Shown here piece by piece: positions 57,112 to 64,000 of a stretch of 64,000 nucleotides of DNA. Every line of letters starts with the position of its first letter. Within the stretch, counting starts at the first letter, position 1. The notes beneath the pieces are model-generated. The model had not been told where the DNA came from and searched no databases. It was given only the letters and a program-made list of their open reading frames with translations. The position numbers and the translations under genes were made by a program. Origin of the DNA: Oscarella lobularis (taxonomy: Eukaryota; Porifera; Homoscleromorpha; Homosclerophorida; Oscarellidae); the NCBI RefSeq assembly GCF_947507565.1, contig NC_089191.1:1674001-1738000 (forward strand). The letters run 5' to 3'.

Positions 57112-57888
57112 TCCAGACTTGTGCAGTTTATCAGGGAGACCGTCTCCTTTACTCTTACTGGTTCAAAAACCATTTTCTTAAATAGGGCAAGCTGCATTTC
57201 ATATACGCCTTTTTTATTTTCAAATTCCTTTGGAAAGAGGAAGAGAATGAGTTTCATGAGGTTCTGGAGATGAGGAGATGCTTTACTGACAGAGTTTCAC
57301 ATCTAACTGGCAGCTACAATATACCTTGGATATCGATTCGACCGGGACAGCGAGTTGTCTTTTCACAAGTCCGTTTCCTAAGCACACTTCATTCGCGCCA
57401 GCAAAGCAAAGTACGAAGTATAGGTATTATTCGCACTCGGGCGAAGTATTGTAGTTGTTTTGAAATTCAATGTAAAGTGTTTTCTTTTGAGCTATGTTCA
57501 ATGCCTCTCGCTGTGGAATTATGGTGTCATTGCTCAATCACGGTGTAGCATAATTCAAGTGGAAGTCGACCGCACTTGTCTAAGGGACCCAGATCATAGA
57601 CTGCGCTAGAGAAAGGTTTATACTTGCTAGCAGAAGCGGCAGCAACACCAAATACAAACACGGTGCAAACAGCTGTCTTAATTCTTCAGTTCCATGAAGT
57701 CTTGACAATATTGCCGAGAAGCATGTTTGTTTCTACTTATAGCCAGAAGCTGCGCACCAAAAATTCCTATTATCGTTCTCTGATGTTCACGGAGAAGATC
57801 GTTGTTGAAGTGCAAAGAAGAAGGGAAACTGTAACACCTTTTACTTTCTATTATTTCCTTCTCTTTTAATTTAGGCGTTTTGTAGAGT

Positions 57889-57897
57889 ATATAAACG
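57889..57897 (+). promoter_or_regulatory. TATA box of the kelch gene, copy 2
   Basis: gagtatataaacgc lies about 35 bp before the ATG at 57930 and is identical to the element before copy 1 (39222-39230, minus strand). Confidence 0.6.
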
Positions 57898-57929
57898 CAT
57901 AGATTCAGAGAAGCATTCATTATTTTTCA

Positions 57930-60056
57930 ATGATGTTTGACTTCTGCAAATGTTTACCTGTTTGCCTCATCGTAGCTCTCTTAGGAAGAGTGAGATCAGA
58001 AAACGGCACCATTTTCAACAGTTGGCAGACAATCGAGTTCACAGAGGAAGCCTCGCCTGCGCTTAGCTATCCTGTATTATCCTTGCTGAACGTATCTGTG
58101 CAACGATTTTTCGCTCGTGGAGAGCGCCATCGCGAGCTACTAGTCGTTAGAAGAGGCCTCACGGAGTCGAGTCGAAACACGTTCTTTTTTGATCCGGTGG
58201 CTCAGTCGTGGCTGACCTTGAAAGTGGAAAGTGAGACGCCGGCGGTGATCCCGTACCAGAGTGAGACTGCCTTTCCAAGTCTGCCCGGAAGTCCAATTGT
58301 TTTTATTGGCGGAGTGAGAAGCGACGTACAACACAACGTGGCGACTGGAAACAAGCAGGTCCTCCGGTTTCCTTGTTTATCGATGGAAACAAGGCGCTCC
58401 TAGTCCTTACTGCAATCGACGTGGGCACGCAGCTGTGGCAATAGATACCAAATTAGTAGTATATGGTGGAATGGAAGAAAACTGCGGAGACGTTGATTTT
58501 GACAGAATAACAGCAATGATTTCGTACGACGTCAAAGATGACGAATGGTCTAGAGTGTCACAGGTAAATGACGGTCCCTCCATCAGATGGTACCATAGCC
58601 ACGCAAGCGTTGCTAGTAGGTACTTATCAGTGGCGGATCCAGGATTGGAGCAAGGGGGGGTCCATGGGAGAGAGTTGGCGCGCGCAAAAAATTTTTTGCT
58701 GACCACGCCCACATTGGTGCATTTTTGGTACATCTAAACAGCTACACAGATTCATTATTCAACTTAAATGGTCTTCTAAACTAAACAATGTTACATTTTT
58801 CTCGCGCAAATCTGCAAAAATTTCGTCAGTTGAACTTTTTGCAAATTTCACGAGATGTTTTCATTAGAGCGTTGCCCTACAACCGGTCAGCAAACACGAT
58901 ACCGTGTTTAATTAGCTTTAACTGGCTAAATCTCCTCTCCCTACCCTTAACCCTAATCTTAACTGTCTTCCCACACACAGAAGCACTGCGTTTACTTCAA
59001 TTTCAATTTTAAAAATTTTTGTTTTGCTCAAAGGGGGGGTCCATGGACCCCATGGACCCCCCCCCCTGGATCCGCCACTGCTTATTAGTTGCTGGAGGTC
59101 GGCTAGGGGAAATCGATCATCCAAGCAAAGGCTTTATATCTTCGACTTCAAGGTGAAGCTTTGGCGCGACTTACCACCAACTTCGTTTGGCGACAAGGTA
59201 GTAATTCTCGCTAGCAGTTTGGGAGTTCTTAGAAAAGAAGAAATTTACGACTGGGTTTTGGTGACAATGCCGAATCCGATGCTGACAATTACGTCTATAA
59301 CAAATAGGCGAGCTGCATTTCCTTCCCTTATCGTGTACCGATTTGCCATGGAAAACATCGCGAACGGTGTGTGGTTACAATTAGATACATCAACAATGAT
59401 ATCGCCAGGCTTTCCTTTACGAGAGAGAGCTTTTCCAGTCGTCAAGGTTAACCGCGCTAAAATTGCTGTTAACTACGGTCGAACGTATTTTTCACAAAGT
59501 ACAGGAAACGACAAATGATTTTTTGCGTCGGGCGGTATATAACTACAATTGGGGGATGGTTCCAAGCAAATCTGAGCCCGGTCCCCTTACCGGTTTTACG
59601 TACACACTTACGAGGGAAAAACATATGTACGTTTGCGGCGGATTTTCCCATTCTTTCAGCCCTGGGCAAGGTGGAACGATGTATGAAGCGGCATGGCGCC
59701 TGTCAGTTGATTTTTCCGCCAAACCAGTCCTTTATCAGTGGGAACGCTATCTTCCAGCGAACTTCGGAATGTCTAGAGTTATAGATGAGGATATCAGCGT
59801 TATGGTTGATTCAGTAGAAACAAACGCACCGCTAAATGTGAGAGGACACAGCTCAGTTCCGGTTGAACACCCTCAAACGTCAAAGTCAAGCTGTCTTCTT
59901 TTATTTGGAGGAGTATATCGCTATATAACAGATGACAAGCTGGTATTAGTTTGCCCAGAGTCGTTTCTCTTTAGAACTTTTAGGGCACCAAAGACCGGTC
60001 ACAGGTGGGTTCGTTGGCCAAGTGACTGTGGGAAAAAGTCGATTTCGTTAGAATAG
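57930..60056 (+). pseudogene. Secreted kelch-repeat protein gene, broken (copy 2)
   Basis: Starts with a signal peptide (CLPVCLIVALLGRVRS) and has the Trp codon that is TAG in copy 1. Frames break after PGSPIVFIGGVRS (about 58320, +1), at the transposon insertion (58628-59080), at about 59130 (two extra bases before DFKVKLWRDLPP), and near 59510 (TGA after TGNDK). Kelch pieces remain: GHAAVAIDTKLVVYGG, HMYVCGG and SSCLLLFGG. Similarity to copy 1 ends after RWVRWPSD near 60030, so the last two kelch motifs are missing. Confidence 0.88.
58628..59080. mobile_element. MITE, 453 bp, inserted in the kelch pseudogene
   Basis: Ends are CAGTGGCGGATCCAGG and its reverse complement. The element is flanked by CTTAT on both sides (58623-58627, 59081-59085). 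Removing it restores the RYLLVAGG-type kelch segment of copy 1, proving insertion after duplication. G-runs and C-runs sit just inside the ends. TIRs starting CAGTGGCGGATC are common among animal hAT/CACTA-like elements. The 5-bp duplication does not settle the superfamily. Confidence 0.85.
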
Positions 60057-60059
60057 CAA

Positions 60060-60370
60060 AATGAATTTTGTATGACGTCAAAATAGACGAGTGGTCTGAG
60101 ATACCACAACTAAACGCGGGTCCCCTTATAAGATGGTTTGACAGCCTTTTAAGCGTTTCTGCTAGTTACTTACTGGCTGCCGGGGAAATGCTAGGACAAG
60201 ACGATTATCTAGGAATGACTTTGTTTTTACTTGAAAGCAAAACTTTGGCACGACTTACCTGAAATTCCCTTTGGCGCGCACGTTATTATACTTGCCAGCA
60301 GTTCCGGAATTTTTGGACATGAAGGAATATATGGCTGGAATTATGAGAACGCGCAAAATCCACAACGGCC
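60060..60370 (+). pseudogene. Third kelch-gene fragment
   Basis: YDVKIDEWSEIPQLNAGPLI, RWFDSLLSVSASYLLAAGE, and in another frame LARLT/HDLPEIP and IILASSSGIF correspond to the middle part of the two kelch copies (SYDVK..EWSRV..., RWYHSHASVA..YL.VAGG, ILASSLGV). It directly abuts the truncated end of copy 2, so a rearrangement joined two partial copies. Confidence 0.75.
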
Positions 60371-60588
60371 TCTGCGACCAAAAGTACCGTGCCCCTAGTG
60401 TGAATCCCCAAGGGCCTCACCTGGTTTTCTTTTTGTGGCTATAGAGACGTTCCTCAGTCATATGGCTGGAAGAGAGTTTGAGAACCACGAAGACGGAGAT
60501 GAGACGCTTAAGTACGTGCCTGAGAAGACCAAACAAGGCATAGGGTATGAAGACGTTTAGAATGGTAAAATATTTTATGTAGATGCAG

Positions 60589-60697
60589 GTGTTTCAACTC
60601 CTCCCTCCTCACTGTGCGTGCTAATGGAGAAATATTTTCTGGCGTCGAATGGCTTCTTCGTCAAGGTGCAAATGTCAACGCGTCGTTAAACGCAAAT
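60589..60697 (+). pseudogene. Isolated ankyrin-type exon fragment
   Basis: After a cag acceptor one frame reads VRANGEIFSGVEWLLRQGAN followed by VNAS, the second half of an ankyrin repeat. No donor-linked continuation is found. An upstream exon-like piece at about 60442-60540 ends in a possible GC donor (caag/gcatagg). Confidence 0.45.
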
Positions 60698-60879
60698 TAA
60701 GTATGAGTAGTTTATTTTCAGATGATTGCACTTATCTCTCTTTTATATAGAAAGGGCATATGTCATATTATTATGCCTGGAAAAGTTACGTTGACAGTAT
60801 GGAGAAATGCTCTACCTGGAGGAACAGGGTCATGCTTTGTCGCCTAATGACCTAATGACCTAGTAACATAGTTGGCGTT

Positions 60880-61090
60880 CTATTTTACGTTTCTCTCTTG
60901 CCAAGCGTAAGGTAAGGCTCGCAGAGGCCAGTTGATTATAGGGTTAAATGACGTCGCAAAGGTCTTTGTTTAGAGAAGATAGTCAAAGCGTCTCAGTCAT
61001 GTCTTTCCGCCACAGAGCCGAATTTATCAGCTTCTCTTTCGAGGCTCATTTCTCCTTTTTCGTAAGTCGAGATAATTTCTCCTGTGACCT
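60880..61090 (+). repeat. Dispersed repeat family, copy C (partial, diverged)
   Basis: Shares gccaagcgtaaggtaaggctcgc, a gcgtctcagt block, a gagccgaatttatc block and tcgtaagtcg with copies B and D. Confidence 0.6.
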
Positions 61091-61512
61091 ATGAAGACGT
61101 AAGAGGCTGTACTTCATGTGGCTGCCTGGAAGTAATAATACAAGGGCCCTATTGATACTGAAAAGAAGCCTGGCCGACGTTCCGTTTTCATCTGCGATAA
61201 GCTTTGTTTTCTCGGGAGGTGAAAGGTGTGTGAATGCTCAAATAGCCGTTATCGACGAATCGATCAAATTATAGCCGTCGTAATAATTGAGGCGGTAGAA
61301 AGAGGTCAAGTTTCAAATAGATCTCACAATTAGGGCATGCATCAGCTAGCTTCAGGGTGACTGATATCAAGCAATTTCAAACTAACAAACTTAAAAATCG
61401 GAAAGGCGCAGCAGAAACGGACATAATCATTTATGAAATCAATTCCTTCACACCTCCCTGGCTTGAATGGCAATCACGCACCCGTCAGCTAGCCTTCTCG
61501 AAGCATCCAACG

Positions 61513-61905
61513 TCATCCTATTTCCCGAATCTGTCGCAATAGACGCCACGCAGCGTCCATGGCAGCAATAGCGGCTGTAAGAGTAAGTACCACTTCAATT
61601 AGCTTGTTTCCAAGGCATCGATACGGTCCAACTCCAAATGTGAGGTAGTTACCCGCGTTCAAAGCGTGCTCTCGTCGCTCGAGCCCGAATCGATTCGGAT
61701 CGAACTTGAGTGGCTCGACAAAGCCTTTGTCGAGTAGAGCGGGCAGAAAGAAGGGAAATACGACTGTGCCCTTTGGAAAAACCAACCCTCTGATCTTGAA
61801 TTCACGCTCCGCAATCACAGGTACTGATGTTGCAGGCGAATCCAGACGCAGAACCTCCTTAAGGTGGCACTTAATTTCTTTACGACGCGTTTCTGTCATG
61901 CTGTT
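61513..61905 (-). pseudogene. Cytochrome P450 C-terminal fragment
   Basis: The minus frame shows the K-helix ExxR (KEVLRLDSPATSVPV), LVFPKGTVVFPF, GFVEPLKFDPNRFGLERRE and the heme-binding loop FGVGPYRCLG with the ligand Cys, then a C-terminal helix ending in a stop. The PKGT...FDP(D/N)RF pattern and SPAT.VP resemble CYP61/CYP710-type sterol C22-desaturases; that assignment is tentative. The upstream part of the enzyme (about 350 residues) is absent: the frame runs straight into dispersed repeat copy D at about 61905. It is a truncated relic or a last exon cut off by the repeat. Confidence 0.8.
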
Positions 61906-62330
61906 GAAACTGCCTTTCCTAGGCTCTGGTGGCGTTTGGAAAAAGTGAGGCTCCCCAAGAGGTAACACGAGCAGTTTTCCTACGTAAGCTAAGGCTCGCA
62001 GACGCGAGTTTATTTTCCTCTTTGTCGTTACTATAAAGACCTACACCTAGACCGTGCAGTCGACGCGGCTCAGTGGATTCAGATTGCCCAAGAGGCGAAT
62101 TTATTCGTCGCGCTTTCGGAGCTCGTCTCTCCGCAGTCGTAAGTCTTATTCTCGTTTCCGTTGCATTTGGAAAAGCTAACAGTTTGGTCTTCTTACCGCC
62201 TAAAGTATGGAAGCGGTCGATGTTCACATCGACCGCTGCGAGCAAAAGCCTCGTGGTTCTAGTGACCCTGAACCCTCGAAAAGGGCCTCACCTGTTATCG
62301 CAGGTGGTGTTCTGTTAAGCCATCAAGCGT
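61905..62330 (+). repeat. Dispersed repeat family, copy D
   Basis: Shows tggaaaaagtgaggctcccc, a gctaaggctcgcagacgcg block, gtgcagtcgacgcggctcag, cccaagaggcgaatttatt and near its end a perfect hairpin (gcggtcgatgt, tc, acatcgaccgc) followed by tgcgagcaaaa. The hairpin occupies the place of the cgctcgctgcgagcg motif of copies A and B. Confidence 0.75.
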
Positions 62331-64000
62331 GCATTGTAAATGGTACAGAAACATGCGTTTTCGTTTTACCTGTAATGTTCAGGTTAATTAATTTCGCCAG
62401 ATTATTTTTTTCGCGCAACCGTAGATTATCACGTGTAAACACAAGCTCGACTCGCTGCGAGCCAGGTGAAACGGTATGCAAAAGCGTACTGATGGCGTCG
62501 CAGGGTAATCTACCTCAGTTTCCCTAGCTTCCTGATCGCAGCTCGATCCTTCAGAAATTACGAGATGAAAACTGTTATATGGGCTCGGTTTTTCATACTT
62601 CCACGTGCAGCGCATGCTAGGTTGCATTTGGTACTTGTTAGACGGATCGACCTCTGGACCAGGAAGAATCCAGGGTGTCCCGGGGTTCACTGTTTTGCGC
62701 GAATTTGCTATCACAGCTCCTGTCACTGTGTCTTCACAATAGTAAGAAGCAGACCTGCGAATGCAAGAACGAGAACGAGGCCTTATCATGCCTAGGGTGC
62801 CCAGTAGGGTAGTAAGTATGCACATAGTTTAAGGTTATCCAGACAAGACTCCCGGGAGAAAGGACGCTAGGCAGATCGTTTCCAACAAGTAGCGAATGAT
62901 GTCTTCCATTTCTTCCTGACTGTAGCGATGCTAGCTCTTAATTAGATCTTTTTGGCAGAGTGTCTTTTTTCTTTAGTCTTTTTTCGGCCGATTTTCGGTT
63001 ACGTTTTGGTTTGGAAATGTCGCTGTGAAGCCATAATTCGTAAATAGTTCCCTGTGTTTTACTATTAGTATTGATTAATATTTATATTTTGAAGGACCTT
63101 GCAGCGACGATTCGACGACAGAGACGAAGGATTTCACGTTTTAAAGTAGAAAGAAATAGCCTCCTTATATGTTATTGACAATTTTCCTAAACTTTCATTC
63201 ACTGAGGCTCTTTCACGCAAGAGAAGGTCTTCGTCAAAATTTGTCAACCATCTTTCCGTTTCACTCCTCGGGATCGCGAGGTTAATTAAGCATCTGAATT
63301 CATTAATTAAGTCCGTTTGACAGGTGATTTCATGACGTCACGTTTCATACATACTTTTGGAGGGATTTCACGTGGATTCAAGTTTAAAAATGTAGGCTCC
63401 TCTCGAAGAAGAAGATCCAAAAGTTCAATAATCTAACCAGGGCAATAGTCACTTCATCAATTCATAGGAGTATTTGATTCTGAAATAGCCTATGCATCTA
63501 TAAAGAGTGCATTTTATTCCGTGTTTAATTCTTATACAGCCACTTGATCTTTAGAGAGACGTTTCAGTAGGAGTTTTGCTGTGGCTATGAAAACGAGAAT
63601 TAGAACACTTATTTTCGAGACGGGCAAGCGGATGGTTTATTCGCTGGGGTAGAGAGATAGAAGAGAGTTTTGTATAGGCAGGAAAACGGTCAGTTTACGA
63701 GTTGGAGATTTTTTTTGAAGTTCGCGCGGCGCCTGATCCGGGTTGGGTATAGAGTAGGACCTCGGCTTTCGGACATTCTGCGATTTCGGACGCTCGCACA
63801 GCAAATCTAGCGAACCGATTCTGGCTTCCTATGGCGCATTTGAAAGCCCAATCCCTGCCAGGAAGATGTGCCAGAGCGCGAATCAATAGACCAAACCCTA
63901 ATGATTTTATGAGAAGATTAGCGCGCGCAGGTCAAATCCTCCGCTTTCGGACAACAGTATCGCTTTCGGACACGTATGCGTAGCTCATTCAAATTTTAAT
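62331..64000. other. No supportable gene
   Basis: The minus frame 62388-62825 has no recognisable domain. The last 250 bases hold four spaced copies of (g)ctttcggac / atttcggac (about 63768-63970). AT-rich sequence otherwise. Confidence 0.4.

Larger units (their letters stand above)
54960..57695 (-). pseudogene. Inverted, broken copy of the Frizzled-CRD gene, split by a transposon
   Basis: Reading leftwards from an ATG at 57693-57695, the sequence follows the exons of the gene at 39438-40368, but the frame stops at codon 6 and several indels occur. 57112-57695 carries exon 1 and the first part of exon 2. A transposon occupies 55291-57111. 55061-55290 carries the rest of exon 2 (GSTVPEYMAE, YRIVCTYPTCTSDGRLQGYL, TKDQCVDAFMQW) with two extra A's near 55275. 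The exon 2 donor (cagtg/gtatga) is kept. Clearly non-functional. Confidence 0.9.

Noticed and set aside
62388-62825. 145-codon minus-strand frame
   Set aside because: No recognisable motif; sits beside a repeat and lacks any exon partner.
1-64000. tRNA or rRNA genes, CRISPR arrays, bacterial operons
   Set aside because: None recognised by eye: no paired A/B-box plus cloverleaf, no regular spacer-repeat array, and the gene structure is eukaryotic.

Overview
This window is nuclear DNA from an animal. The genes are intron-rich, with spliceosomal introns mostly of 40-100 bp. Their products are metazoan multidomain proteins: a calcium-binding-EGF receptor tyrosine kinase, ankyrin-ROC-COR-Death proteins, BTB proteins, a Frizzled-type cysteine-rich domain protein and a Death/NB-ARC/TPR protein. 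The compact layout, very short introns and this repertoire fit an early-branching animal best. A sponge, perhaps a homoscleromorph, is my tentative guess; nothing in the window proves it. The exon models below were built by hand from GT-AG (three times GC-AG) boundaries and reading-frame continuity.

Layout. 1-452: 5' part of a kelch-like BTB gene (-). 2840-8399: complete 15-exon receptor tyrosine kinase (+). 10969-13732: 3' part of a membrane-anchored cadherin-like/FREM-like adhesion gene (+), whose 3' flank resembles that of the kinase gene. 14070-18500: an intact Cys-rich multi-pass membrane protein gene (-), an inverted fragment of it, and a kinase C-lobe relic. 19496-21494: 8-exon GBP/dynamin-like GTPase (-). 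21922-27480: decayed ankyrin-ROC-COR-Death gene with a six-fold three-exon tandem array. 27822-32577: NLR-like Death/NB-ARC/SAM-like/TPR gene, followed by a partial tandem copy of its 3' end and a receptor-kinase tail relic. 37238-40368: divergent pair of a broken secreted kelch gene (-) and an intact secreted double Frizzled-CRD gene (+). 41640-43049: BTB-BACK gene (-). 43166-47802: a Ginger-like DNA transposon with 295-bp terminal inverted repeats, an integrase-OTU ORF and a second deubiquitinase-like region. 48888-53334: intact paralogue of the ankyrin-ROC-COR-Death gene. 54720-60056: inverted duplicate of the kelch/Frizzled-CRD pair, interrupted by two DNA transposons. 60060-64000: gene scraps (kelch, ankyrin, P450) and repeats.

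How it fits together. Much of the window is a nursery of duplicated signalling and immune-type genes (ROCO, NLR-like, GBP-like, receptor kinase, kelch, BTB), with one copy intact and sister copies decaying, seeded with at least three classes of DNA transposon and a roughly 400-bp dispersed repeat. Interaction between neighbouring genes is not shown by the sequence; clustering of Death-domain and nucleotide-switch proteins is suggestive only.
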